A DNA stretch of 24,564 nucleotides from JAEDES01 sp964616405. GTDB taxonomy: Bacteria; Bacillota_I; Bacilli_A; RF39; UBA660. Where the stretch lies: assembly GCA_964616405.1 (NCBI GenBank), contig CAZTRE010000017.1:1-24564 (forward strand), written 5' to 3'. The notes under the pieces are model-generated. The model had not been told where the DNA came from, made no database searches, and was given only the letters and a program-made list of their open reading frames with translations. Both the position numbers and the translations under genes were made by a program. Below, in pieces: positions 1 to 8,173 of this stretch; the stretch's first letter is position 1; each line of letters begins with the position of its first letter.

Positions 1-18
1 TAAAATGTTCTTTTTATT

Positions 19-2229
19 TTAGGTATTTGAAACAAGTGGTTGTGTAGTATTTGATTCTGGTGGTGTAGGTAATGATATATTTTCTTCAGCAATTCTTATG
101 CCGGGATCATTTAATACTTCGGCTCCTGTTGCCATTTCTTGAGTTTCTTCAGAGACACTAGGTAATACAGAAAGGGACTGAACTGTAGGAATTGGAGCTT
201 CAACCGGGTGTTCATTTACGACGATTGGAGATGCAAGCGGTTGTTGCAACTCAGAAGCCATGGCAGTAGGATTGGAAATTTTATCAAAAGATGGTGGTGT
301 TAAATCATTTTTAGTTGAATTATTTGCTTCTATAGTGCTTGGTGGGGTTATTTGCTCAACTGCTGTAGGTGTAGGGGCTGTTACGACATCTTGAATGCCG
401 TTTGCTTGATTGATATCTGTTGTTGGAATTGCATCATCTAAATTTTCAGAAGTTATTTTATATTCTTCTTGGATTGAATTTGATTCTTGAGGCTGAACTG
501 CTGGCTTTTCTTCAAGAGAAACTTCTACTTGTTGCTTTATAGGCGGGATGCTTGGCTCACCATCTGGCATGACTATTTTATAACCAATTGGTTCCTTTGC
601 TTTTTCTGTTTCTAGTTTAATTGTAGGAGCAAGTGGTGGAATAGCTTGAATGTTTTCTATTGTTGGTGAGGGAACTAGGGCAACCGGTTTTTGTGCTATA
701 GTGTTTTTAGTTAATTGTTTTGAATTAGGGGTTGAAATTTTTTCATCTTGTGAAACTTTTGCATCATCTAGATGTTCAATTACTAAATTTGTTGTTTGTT
801 CTTGAACGGGTTCTGTTGTTTGATTATTTTTAGTTGTTTCTTTTGATTCATCATTAAACTTTGGTATTTTTATTTCTTGATTATTTTCTTTTAAAAGATC
901 ATTGCCAGTTGGAATATTAATAGTTTGTTCTTCCTTATTTTGCTCTTCGATTGTTTCGGCAATTTCTTCAGCATAAATCTCTTCGTCTTCGTTTTCAATT
1001 TCAATGGTACGATAGACTTCTTCAAAACTGGTTTTACCATCTAAAACTTTTATTAGGGCATCTTGTAACATAGAAATTGTGTTGCCGGTATAGATCATTT
1101 TAGCAAAATCTTCTTTGTGCATGTCGTCATCATTTAAAGCATTTCTGACGTGTTCATCTAATTCTAGTACTTCATGGAAAGCAAGGCGTCCACGATAACC
1201 TTTACGACAATGCTCACATCCTTTAGGATTGGCATCCCAAAGCATGGAGATATCTTGATGTAAGAATTTACTATAAACTTTTTTTTCATATGGAGTCGCT
1301 TCTCTTTGATAGCGACAATTAGGACATAATTGTTTTGCTAGACGTTGAGAAATGATTCCGGTTAAGGCAGTTGACAATAAATAACGCTCTACATCCATAT
1401 CTAATAAACGTTCAACAGTAGCTAAGGCATTGTTTGTATGCAATGTTGACATGACTAAGTGCCCTGTAATAGAAGCTCTTACAGCAATTTGAGCTGTTTC
1501 TGAATCACGAATTTCTCCAATAAGAATAACGTTTGGATCTTCACGAAGAATAGAACGAAGGGCTGCTGCAAAGGTCATACCGATTTCAGAATTAACTTGA
1601 ACTTGATTTATCCCCTCAATGTTCATTTCGACGGGGTCTTCGACAGTAATTATATTTACTTCAGGTTTGTTTAGTCCGGATAACATGGAATAAGTTGTTG
1701 TTGATTTACCGGAACCTGTAGCTCCAGTTACCAAAATAATTCCATTTGGGACACCCATCATGCGTTTTATTTTTTCTAGATTTTTAGGATGAAAACCTAA
1801 AGTTTCAATTCCTTGTAGGCTTCGCGTATAATCTAAGATACGAACAACAATTTTTTCGCCTTGGTTTGTTGGAAGACAAGCAACACGCATATCTAAATAT
1901 TGTTTGCCAAATTCTCCCTTAATGGCTCCGTCTTGCGGAAGCCTTGTTTCGGTAATGTTCATATTAGCTAAAAGCTTAATACGGGTAGTTAAATTTCTTT
2001 CATAGGCTTTTGGTATAAAAGTATAGTCTTGACAGTCTCCATCAATTCTAAATCGAACCATCAATCCGTCTTCACGTGGATCGAAATGAATATCAGAAGC
2101 TTTGTTTTTTGCGGCTGCGATTATTATATAATCGGCAACTTGAGTTATAGGCGTTTTGGCAAAATCAAAGGAAACCATAAAACTTTCGGCACCGTTTGAT
2201 ACTCGCTTTACATCAAATTGAACCATCAT
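19..2229 (-). CDS. pilB: Type IV pilus / pseudopilus assembly ATPase (PilB/GspE family) with long disordered tail
   Basis: Secretion ATPase that powers pilin polymerisation at the cytoplasmic face of the membrane. Seen: Walker A GATGSGKST (residues 169-177), Asp box ITVEDPVE (194-201), Walker B ending GEIRD (238-242), His box with STLHTN (261-266) and a CxxC...CxxC zinc site (Cys302, 305, 338, 341). The N-terminal part begins directly with the N1E-like domain (about 25-135), so the usual PilB N-terminal regulatory domain is missing. The ATPase ends near residue 410. A further 325 or so residues are acidic, then rich in Pro, Thr, Gln and Asn, which no standard PilB has. The first of two tandem ATGs (2229) is chosen because AAAGGGG lies five bases upstream. 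It is divergent from the prepilin genes; partner genes such as pilC may lie beyond the left edge. Competence GspE (ComGA) is the alternative name. Confidence 0.93.
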   Translation of the reverse strand: MMVQFDVKRVSNGAESFMVSFDFAKTPITQVADYIIIAAAKNKASDIHFDPREDGLMVRFRIDGDCQDYTFIPKAYERNLTTRIKLLANMNITETRLPQDGAIKGEFGKQYLDMRVACLPTNQGEKIVVRILDYTRSLQGIETLGFHPKNLEKIKRMMGVPNGIILVTGATGSGKSTTTYSMLSGLNKPEVNIITVEDPVEMNIEGINQVQVNSEIGMTFAAALRSILREDPNVILIGEIRDSETAQIAVRASITGHLVMSTLHTNNALATVERLLDMDVERYLLSTALTGIISQRLAKQLCPNCRYQREATPYEKKVYSKFLHQDISMLWDANPKGCEHCRKGYRGRLAFHEVLELDEHVRNALNDDDMHKEDFAKMIYTGNTISMLQDALIKVLDGKTSFEEVYRTIEIENEDEEIYAEEIAETIEEQNKEEQTINIPTGNDLLKENNQEIKIPKFNDESKETTKNNQTTEPVQEQTTNLVIEHLDDAKVSQDEKISTPNSKQLTKNTIAQKPVALVPSPTIENIQAIPPLAPTIKLETEKAKEPIGYKIVMPDGEPSIPPIKQQVEVSLEEKPAVQPQESNSIQEEYKITSENLDDAIPTTDINQANGIQDVVTAPTPTAVEQITPPSTIEANNSTKNDLTPPSFDKISNPTAMASELQQPLASPIVVNEHPVEAPIPTVQSLSVLPSVSEETQEMATGAEVLNDPGIRIAEENISLPTPPESNTTQPLVSNT

Positions 2230-2289
2230 TTCAACCCCTTTTGTCTACTTTACTATGGTAATTTACTATAATTTATTATATAATAATTT

Positions 2290-2298
2290 TGTTATAAT
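2290..2298 (+). promoter_or_regulatory. Extended -10 promoter of the prepilin pair
   Basis: TGTTATAAT is a perfect extended -10 (TGnTATAAT) that ends 14 bases before the start codon at 2313, with AAGGAGG in between. No convincing -35 is visible, as is common for extended -10 promoters. The predicted leader is about 10 bases. Confidence 0.6.
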
Positions 2299-2312
2299 AG
2301 CAAGGAGGATTT

Positions 2313-2894
2313 ATGAAAAACAAGAAATTAAATAGTAGTGGATTTGTTCTGGTTGAAACGCTGGTTGTATCAGTGTTTGTCGTGTCTATTTTTTCTATTT
2401 TATATAATAATTTCTATCCTTTAATCGGTGAATATGAAAAAAGAGAAGTTTATGATGAAGTTGATGCGAAATATGCAACATATTGGATAAAAAGAATGAT
2501 CCAGGATCCGGATGTTTACTTTACTAGAGAAAATTTAAATGCTTTAAAAGATGATGATACAAGTAATGGCTATTTTAAATTTGATTGTAATTATTTAGAT
2601 TCTAGGCCTGTTAAGAAAAAAACTTGTGAGCGAATTATAAAGGCATCACAAGTTAGGATGACTAATAATACGCCACACATATATATTACAACTTATAATT
2701 TAAAAGATTTTAAGGAGAAAATTGAAACTAAATCTAATGATTTTTCAGGAGGAATGCATAGATACGTTGATTCTTTACCAGAGTACACGACAGATTCGTT
2801 AAATGGGGCTAATTATCGGGTTATTGTTGAGTTTCATCGAACCAGAGATGAGAATGATTATTTGGCATATGCGACTTTTGAGGTGAAAAAATAA
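2313..2894 (+). CDS. Type IV prepilin-like protein
   Basis: Probable minor pilin or pseudopilin. Seen: a short basic leader ending in Gly10, then FVLVETLVV, which is a class III prepilin peptidase site (G|F, Glu at mature position 5) running into a hydrophobic helix (about residues 11-30). The remaining 160 residues are a soluble, charged domain with one pair of Cys separated by about 20 residues and no family I recognise. The start has AAGGAGG six bases upstream. The stop codon overlaps the next start (TAATG), so the two prepilins are translationally coupled. The divergent ATPase gene supports a pilus role. Whether the pilus serves adhesion, motility or DNA uptake cannot be told from this window. 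Confidence 0.82.
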   Translation: MKNKKLNSSGFVLVETLVVSVFVVSIFSILYNNFYPLIGEYEKREVYDEVDAKYATYWIKRMIQDPDVYFTRENLNALKDDDTSNGYFKFDCNYLDSRPVKKKTCERIIKASQVRMTNNTPHIYITTYNLKDFKEKIETKSNDFSGGMHRYVDSLPEYTTDSLNGANYRVIVEFHRTRDENDYLAYATFEVKK

Positions 2895-3523
2895 TGAAGA
2901 AAGTTAAAAAATTAAATAGTAAAGGCATGACTGCGGTTGAAGTGCTTGTTTGTTTTATTATGGTTGTAGTTATTACTGTTTCGATGTATACAACTGTTTC
3001 TACATATAAAAATAAACAACAGATTGAGGCATTCAAAGAAGAAATATATACATATAAAAACTTATTATCAAAAGATATTAATGATGATTTGATAAAAAAA
3101 GGTTTAGTTGATGCGAAAATTATTGAAGAAGTAGTAGATGAACAAGGATCTAAACATGTAGTTGATATGTATTTAAGAGATGGTAGTGTTAAGAGATTAA
3201 AAGTTGAAAGCAGGAAAGCTTATGATTATTTATATGATCCTGATTTAGATAGTGAACTTCCAGCATCTAAAGATCAAGATGATTATTTTATGATTAGTTA
3301 TGGGACGCTGGGAGATAATGGGGACGAAAGTAAATTAACGGATTTTCCAATTCCAGATTTAGGAGAAAGCAAAAATCCTAATGATAAAGTTATTAAGGAT
3401 TTACGTATTAATAATGTTTCGATGGAAATTGTTGATGGAGTATTGATTATATATATAGGTTTTTATCACCCCGATCTTGGAACGAGATTCGCAATTAATA
3501 TTATTTGCCCATTTAATTATTAG
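2894..3523 (+). CDS. Second type IV prepilin-like protein
   Basis: Seen: a basic leader (MKKVKKLNSKG) followed by MTAVEVLVCFIMVVV, giving a prepilin peptidase site after Gly11 with Glu at mature position 5 and an N-terminal hydrophobic helix to about residue 32. The rest is an acidic soluble domain of about 175 residues. GAGGTG lies upstream inside the preceding gene, whose stop overlaps this start by one base. The gene converges with the ylbJ-like gene; the two stop codons overlap within TTAG, so there is no room for an intergenic terminator. It is probably a co-assembling minor pilin; the exact type is unknown. Confidence 0.8.
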   Translation: MKKVKKLNSKGMTAVEVLVCFIMVVVITVSMYTTVSTYKNKQQIEAFKEEIYTYKNLLSKDINDDLIKKGLVDAKIIEEVVDEQGSKHVVDMYLRDGSVKRLKVESRKAYDYLYDPDLDSELPASKDQDDYFMISYGTLGDNGDESKLTDFPIPDLGESKNPNDKVIKDLRINNVSMEIVDGVLIIYIGFYHPDLGTRFAINIICPFNY

Positions 3524-4410
3524 ATTGTAAGCAAGAGAAAAGAAAAAATTATTAAGGCAAATGTTGTAGAGACAACTCTTCCTAAGATAAATGGTTTATA
3601 TGGTAAATTGGCATCTGAAAGGATGCTTTTTATTTGAATATGTATACTGATACTACCAAAAGAGATGAATAATAAAATTAAATAGGCCGATAAGATATCA
3701 TTTGTTAGGATAGTAGTTGAAAAGATTCCTTTGGTGAGATCAAAGATGCCATTTATAAGGACAAATACAAGGGGAGTTGTTTTGATACTGTTAGTAATTA
3801 AAAGGGTTATAAGATAGAAAAATAATGACGTTCCATATATTAAAAGTTGAACTTTCATTGATGATGTAATTGCTTGACTTAGTGCTTTAGAAAATGGAAG
3901 TTCAGGTGTTTTTGGCAGAGTAGTTGAGGTAGATTTTTTATAAAAAATAAGAAATGTTAAAATGTTGGAGGCGATTATTGCGATAATGATAAAGTGTGGT
4001 AAATGTTTTGATGATAATATTGCGGCGACGGGTCCTAAAATGAAGAGAAAATTAGGAAAATGGGTAAAAGTTAATAAAGATGTAGCTACATCTTTAGAAA
4101 GATAATTTTTGGAGTAGAGATCTGATATGTATTTAGGACCACTAGGAAAGCCACAAAAAAGGCTCATCAGAACAATGTATAGTGATGATGAGTTTTTTTT
4201 GGTTATATATGAAATACTTTCAATTAGTTTATAATTAATTAATAGCGAAGATAATGTTAATAAAAGAAAGCTAGTTGGAAAAAGTTTAGTTAAAAATAAA
4301 TTGGTATAGTCTAGGATACCATTAGTAATTAAAGTAGAATTGATTAGACAAAGTGTCAATATAGTGAGCAGAAAAAATAATATTATAGTTGTTTGATAAT
4401 TTTTTTTCAT
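3520..4410 (-). CDS. ylbJ: YlbJ / SpoVV-like sporulation integral membrane protein
   Basis: Polytopic membrane protein related to Bacillus YlbJ (SpoVV), which helps move dipicolinic acid across the spore outer membrane during sporulation (family knowledge). Seen: about eight hydrophobic segments and the conserved block GFPSGPKYISDLY (about residues 91-103), followed by an SLLTFTHFPNFLFILGPVA-like stretch that matches YlbJ's GFPSGAK...FTNSSNPLFIFG pattern. At 296 residues it is about 110 shorter than the roughly 400-residue family norm, so it may be a reduced form. GGAG lies five bases before the ATG. The head-to-head neighbour is a YlbL-type protease; ylbJ, ylbK and ylbL are neighbours in Bacillus subtilis, which supports the assignment. 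I could not find a clear sigma-E promoter. Confidence 0.75.
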   Translation of the reverse strand: MKKNYQTTIILFFLLTILTLCLINSTLITNGILDYTNLFLTKLFPTSFLLLTLSSLLINYKLIESISYITKKNSSSLYIVLMSLFCGFPSGPKYISDLYSKNYLSKDVATSLLTFTHFPNFLFILGPVAAILSSKHLPHFIIIAIIASNILTFLIFYKKSTSTTLPKTPELPFSKALSQAITSSMKVQLLIYGTSLFFYLITLLITNSIKTTPLVFVLINGIFDLTKGIFSTTILTNDILSAYLILLFISFGSISIHIQIKSILSDANLPYKPFILGRVVSTTFALIIFSFLLLTI

Positions 4411-4425
4411 AATTCTCCATTTCTT

Positions 4426-4434
4426 TGTTATAAT
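4426..4434 (+). promoter_or_regulatory. Extended -10 promoter of the PDZ-Lon protease gene
   Basis: TGTTATAAT, identical to the motif before the prepilin genes, ends 18 bases before the ATG at 4453. GAGGGTGAT lies between it and the start. The -35 region is weak. Confidence 0.6.
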
Positions 4435-4452
4435 TAATCAGAGGGTGATTTT

Positions 4453-5484
4453 ATGTTAAAAAGAATAAAAAAGTTTTTCAATACCATTTTTGAATTTATA
4501 GTTGATGAATATAAATTTTTGCTTTTTTTGGCTGTTTTTTATATAGTATGCACTTGGCCAGTTAATTATTATATTATAATTGGCGGAGGAATAAGTGATG
4601 TTAAGGAAAGAGTGGAAGTAACTGATGGTTATAAGAGTAAAGGTAGTTTTAATTTATCTTATGTATCTGAACTAAAGGGAACGACTTTGTCTTATTTACT
4701 TAGTTATGTTATTCCTAGTTGGGAAAAGGAAAGTATGAATGATTATAAATATTCGGAGACTGAGGATTATAAAGACATTGAGTTTAGAGGAAATATTGAT
4801 TTAACTAGTACTAATAATAATGCAATAAAGGTTGCTTTTGATTTGGCTAATAAGGATTATGAAGAGGTTTCTTCAAAAATTTATGTTATTGCATTATTTG
4901 ATGAATTTAAAACTAATTTTAAAATTGGAGATGAATTAATTAGTGTTGATGGACAAGCCTTTAAAACGGTGGAGGAATATTCTAAGTACATTCAAAAGTT
5001 CCAAAGAGACGATACTATTAAGGTAAAAGTTTTACGGGATGGAATGGAGAAAGAATTTACATGTGTGTTGTATGACGCGGAAGATAGAAAAATCTTGGGA
5101 GTAGCATTACAAGTTGTAAGGGAATATGAAACAGATCCAGAAGTAAGTATTTCTTTTAAAAGCTCTGAGTCTGGACCTTCTGGTGGTTTAATTACAACAC
5201 TAGAAATTTATAATCGTTTGGTTAAAGAAGATATAACTCATGGGTTAAATATTGCCGGTACTGGATCAGTTGATGTTAATGGTAAGGTTGGAATAATTGG
5301 TGGAGTTCGTTATAAATTAATTGGTGCTGATGCGGGAGATGCTGATATATTTTTTGTGCCAAATGGAGAAAATTATAAAGAAGCTATGAAAGTTAAGAAA
5401 GAAAAAAATCTTGATTTAAAAGTAGTTGGAGTTTCTACAGTTGAAGAGGCTATTAATTATTTAAATAATATAGAAGCACAATAA
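4453..5484 (+). CDS. ylbL: Membrane-anchored PDZ-Lon (S16) serine protease, YlbL/SepM family
   Basis: Extracytoplasmic processing protease. Seen in order: an N-terminal membrane anchor (about residues 20-45), a PDZ domain (about 130-205, including IGDELISVDG), and a C-terminal Lon-type S16 domain with the Ser-Lys dyad Ser243 (in SGPSGGL) and Lys288 (in GVRYKLIGAD). The spacing of 45 is close to that in Lon. The 343-residue length fits the YlbL/SepM family. Streptococcal SepM matures a competence peptide and Bacillus YlbL has been linked to DNA damage checkpoint recovery (family knowledge); the substrate here is unknown. GAGGGTGAT lies three bases from the ATG. Transcription probably ends at the hairpin at 5582. 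Adjacency to the ylbJ-like gene matches a known neighbourhood. Confidence 0.92.
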   Translation: MLKRIKKFFNTIFEFIVDEYKFLLFLAVFYIVCTWPVNYYIIIGGGISDVKERVEVTDGYKSKGSFNLSYVSELKGTTLSYLLSYVIPSWEKESMNDYKYSETEDYKDIEFRGNIDLTSTNNNAIKVAFDLANKDYEEVSSKIYVIALFDEFKTNFKIGDELISVDGQAFKTVEEYSKYIQKFQRDDTIKVKVLRDGMEKEFTCVLYDAEDRKILGVALQVVREYETDPEVSISFKSSESGPSGGLITTLEIYNRLVKEDITHGLNIAGTGSVDVNGKVGIIGGVRYKLIGADAGDADIFFVPNGENYKEAMKVKKEKNLDLKVVGVSTVEEAINYLNNIEAQ

Positions 5485-5581
5485 TTTTAGTTGTTGGTTT
5501 ATATAAATAGTTAATATTATTTATTGTTTGATAGTGAAAAAGTCTGATTTAAAGACGGATTATGCAACTAGTTAGTTGATA

Positions 5582-5607
5582 GAGAAAGCAAAATGCTTTC
5601 TTTTTTC
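5582..5607 (+). terminator. Intrinsic terminator after the PDZ-Lon protease
   Basis: Stem AGAAAGC / GCTTTCT with an AAAAT-type loop, followed by a run of T. It lies about 100 bases after the protease stop. Two small hairpins lie before it (GTCT/AGAC near 5541-5555 and CAACT/AGTTG near 5565-5578), so a short 3'-UTR or small RNA is possible. Confidence 0.85.
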
Positions 5608-5869
5608 TTTGATATTACTTCTTATAAAAGTATTATGAAAGAAAAAATAGAATAAGATTTTAAAAAAATTACGCTATATTCTTAATATGTGTTAGTTCGA
5701 CATCAAGATTTATTATGATTTTGATATAGAAAGGAGATATTAGAAGATAGAAAAGAGACAATAATAGGAAGTATAAGGGATGTGATATAAGCCAGTAATT
5801 AAAATAAATACATAATTTTTGTTATATGATTGATAAGTAATACAATATGTTTTGATCATTTGATTTGCT

Positions 5870-6145
5870 TTGAGGTTGATGAGGAAATTATTCCTTTGAC
5901 ATTAGCGATAGAAGATACGCAAGTTTTTTGATTAATCAAGGAAAATATTATAATAAAATGTATTAAAATATTTTACATGATTTTAAAACACCTCTCATTG
6001 TTATAAAATTTTATGTTGAAGCTGTTGAAAATGTTTTATGTTATTAATCGGTAAGCGAATAAATTGAAATAAAAAGCACAATTACTTCTTTACCTGAATA
6101 GACTTGATTATGTAAATAATGTCAAAGAAAAGTTGTATTATTTAT
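5870..6145 (+). pseudogene. Decayed sensor histidine kinase remnant
   Basis: The gene-free stretch 5485-6244 holds no intact reading frame. At 5967-6047 one frame reads a 26-codon fragment containing HDFKTPL (His codon 5976-5978) followed by IVIKFYVEAVEN, which is a typical histidine kinase H-box and first dimerisation helix. It is bounded by in-frame stops at 5964 and 6045. About 25 bases on, in a different frame, 6073-6138 reads KAQLLLYLNRLDYVNN, compatible with the second dimerisation helix. A coding-like stretch (about 5870-5925) precedes it in a third frame. The frame shifts and stops mean it cannot make a functional kinase. Boundaries are approximate. No response regulator remnant was recognised at 5610-5870. 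Confidence 0.5.
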
Positions 6146-6150
6146 TATAG

Positions 6151-6180
6151 AAAGAAATCCTATTTAGAATTTCTTTTTTT
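6151..6180 (+). terminator. Intrinsic terminator downstream of the kinase remnant
   Basis: Stem AAAGAAAT / ATTTCTTT with about a 10-base loop and a trailing T run. With no intact gene before it, this is probably the leftover terminator of the decayed kinase gene. It also insulates the next promoter, which starts three bases later. Confidence 0.7.
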
Positions 6181-6182
6181 AT

Positions 6183-6211
6183 TTGCAGAATATTGTTCTT
6201 TGCTTTATAAT
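6183..6211 (+). promoter_or_regulatory. Sigma-A promoter of the YitT-family gene
   Basis: TTGCAG (6183-6188), a 17-base spacer, then TATAAT (6206-6211). The start codon at 6245 is 33 bases beyond the -10. Confidence 0.65.
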
Positions 6212-6244
6212 AGTTATGGAAATGATAGGATGGTGTTGTAGTAT

Positions 6245-7135
6245 ATGGCAAGTGTGAAAAATAAAAAGTTAAACTTTGTGATATCATTTTTTATGTTGAC
6301 AATAGGTACAATGTTAGCGGCAATAGCCTTAGAATGTTTTTTATTACCTAATACAGTTTTAGATGGTGGAATAAATGGCATTTCAATAATTATTTCTAAA
6401 TTATTTGATATGCCACTTAGCGTTTTGGTAATTGTACTTAATATTCCATTTGTGTATATTGGATATAAACATTTAGGTAAGGATTTTTTATTTAGAACTA
6501 TTTATGCAATTATAGCTTTTTCGTTGTTTTTGGAATTATTTGCAGAAATGGGCAGTTTTACGGAAGAAATCTTATTGACAACTGTGTTTGGAGGAATGAT
6601 TTTAGGAGTTGGAGTAGGTCTTATAATTAGATTTGGTGGTTGTATTGATGGAACTGAGTCTTTAGCAATGGTTATTTCTAAAAAAACAAATCTCTCAGTT
6701 GGACAAATTGTTTTAATGTTTAACTTAGTTATTTATACAGCAGCGGGATTTATATTTGGGTTTGATCGGGCAATGTATTCACTACTTACTTATATTATTA
6801 CATTTAAGGTAATTGATACGGTTAGTGAGGGCTTAGAACAAGCGAAGGCTGCTCTTATTATTACGTCTAGAGGAACAAAGTTATCAAAGGAAATTTATGA
6901 GAAAATGGGTAGAACTACGACAACGATTAAAGGTAAAGGCTTGATTAGCGGAGATAAAGAGGTTTTATATTGTGTATTAACAAGAATTGAAATATTTGAA
7001 TTAAGACATTTAGTTGAAAAAATGGATGAAAGCGCATTTGTGACGATCTTAGATGTTTCAGATATTATTGGCAATCATATTAAATCTTCTAATAAATTGA
7101 GAAAATACAGTGATAATTTTGAGGATAAAGCGTAA
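6245..7135 (+). CDS. YitT-family membrane protein (DUF161 + DUF2179)
   Basis: Integral membrane protein of the YitT/YvjA/YpjC family; the transported substrate, if any, is not established. Seen: five to six transmembrane segments over residues 12-195, with the family's N-terminal pattern of a first helix ending ALECFLLPN followed by GGINGISIIIS, and the glycine-rich GVGVGLIIRFGGCIDGTE block. A C-terminal soluble DUF2179 domain (about 200-290) follows, containing TTTIKGKGLISGDKEVLYCVLTR in family-like form. The 296-residue length is normal. Only a weak GGTG precedes the ATG. It stands alone between a sigma-A promoter and the next promoter. Confidence 0.9.
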   Translation: MASVKNKKLNFVISFFMLTIGTMLAAIALECFLLPNTVLDGGINGISIIISKLFDMPLSVLVIVLNIPFVYIGYKHLGKDFLFRTIYAIIAFSLFLELFAEMGSFTEEILLTTVFGGMILGVGVGLIIRFGGCIDGTESLAMVISKKTNLSVGQIVLMFNLVIYTAAGFIFGFDRAMYSLLTYIITFKVIDTVSEGLEQAKAALIITSRGTKLSKEIYEKMGRTTTTIKGKGLISGDKEVLYCVLTRIEIFELRHLVEKMDESAFVTILDVSDIIGNHIKSSNKLRKYSDNFEDKA

Positions 7136-7183
7136 TGAATAATTATGAAATCAATTTTTAGGCTTTATTTTTCATGTGGGATA

Positions 7184-7192
7184 TGTTAGAAT
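7184..7192 (+). promoter_or_regulatory. Possible extended -10 promoter of the 314-residue protein gene
   Basis: TGTTAGAAT matches the TGnTAnAAT extended -10 form used elsewhere in the window. It ends 35 bases before the ATG at 7228. No good -35 is seen. Confidence 0.4.
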
Positions 7193-7227
7193 AATAAACG
7201 ATTTATAAAAAAAGGAAGTATGCAGTT

Positions 7228-8172
7228 ATGGAAAAAAAGAAATTTAGTGAATATAGTATAGAAGAGAAAAAAGCTTTATTAAGACATTGGTGGCATTATT
7301 ATGGGAAAGAAATTTATACTTTTGCTGAAAAAGAAAAAATTGATAGTTTAATTGATGAAAATTACGATCTAATAAAAGATGCCGCTGTTTTTTCATTCAT
7401 GTTTAGTACTGGAAATAATACACAACTTCTTCATGCGATAAGACATGGCGAAGCAGTTGCATATTTAAATGGTGTTCTAGAAACTTTAGCTGATGTGGGA
7501 TTAAAACAAAAGAGAGAAGAGACAGAAGAAAAACTTATTGATGAACTTGTTCATACTTATAATAATCCAGAACCGGATGTTCCATTATCTGTTGAAGAAT
7601 TTATGGAGCAAATAAAAAATCTTTATACGGAATTTGGATATGATTCTGAATTAACTGTTGAAAACGTGGAAAAATTATTTGAAAAGTGTGTGCTTGGTAA
7701 AGATGAAATAAAGGATGGTGTACCAACTGAGGAAGCTTCTTTTGGGGTTGGAGTTAACACCGTAGCTTTATTTAATACTGAAAGACTAAATCATAATAAA
7801 ACTGTAATTAATAAAATGTTAAATCAAGTAATGAATATTGATAAAGGAGTATATTTTGCTAACTTTGGTAGAACTTTCGATGACGTTATTTGGACGTCTG
7901 ATCAAGTAACGATGGATCATTTAGTTTCTATGGGTCTTGCTACAGGACTACTAGGTGTACCTAAAACTGTTCCTAGTGTATTATGGGAATCAAATTTAAA
8001 TGGAACAGCATTTTTTGTTAAGAATAACGAAAATGTTAATAGTGAAGTTAGGGGGATTAAACCAGAATCTTTTCCTTCCGTCATTTTGAAGTTACAAAAT
8101 GAATTTGTTGGTGTTGGACAAACTAAACCTGGTGCTTTTCAGAAAGTTAAAATTGATAATGATAAAAAGTAA
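7228..8172 (+). CDS. Unrecognised 314-residue cytosolic protein
   Basis: I do not recognise the family. It is acidic and probably soluble, with no signal peptide or membrane segment. The N-terminal 160 residues look helical and contain a HWWHYYG motif (His20, His23) and GNNTQLLHAIRHGEAVAYLNGVLE-like helix text. The C-terminal half (about 170-314) is Gly- and Val-rich and looks like a mixed alpha/beta domain. AAAGGAAG lies about 12 bases before the ATG. It is a single-gene unit between an extended -10 and a strong terminator. It could be a lineage-specific protein; no function is proposed. Confidence 0.85.
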   Translation: MEKKKFSEYSIEEKKALLRHWWHYYGKEIYTFAEKEKIDSLIDENYDLIKDAAVFSFMFSTGNNTQLLHAIRHGEAVAYLNGVLETLADVGLKQKREETEEKLIDELVHTYNNPEPDVPLSVEEFMEQIKNLYTEFGYDSELTVENVEKLFEKCVLGKDEIKDGVPTEEASFGVGVNTVALFNTERLNHNKTVINKMLNQVMNIDKGVYFANFGRTFDDVIWTSDQVTMDHLVSMGLATGLLGVPKTVPSVLWESNLNGTAFFVKNNENVNSEVRGIKPESFPSVILKLQNEFVGVGQTKPGAFQKVKIDNDKK

Positions 8173-8173
8173 A

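Noticed and set aside
2821..3036. Minus-strand reading frame across the prepilin gene junction
   Set aside because: It lies entirely opposite two well-supported prepilin genes, has no ribosome binding site and codes for a Ser/Thr-rich hydrophobic string typical of antisense frames.
5508..5600. A riboswitch before the YitT gene
   Set aside because: No known aptamer core was recognised, and the next gene is more than 600 bases away behind another terminator.
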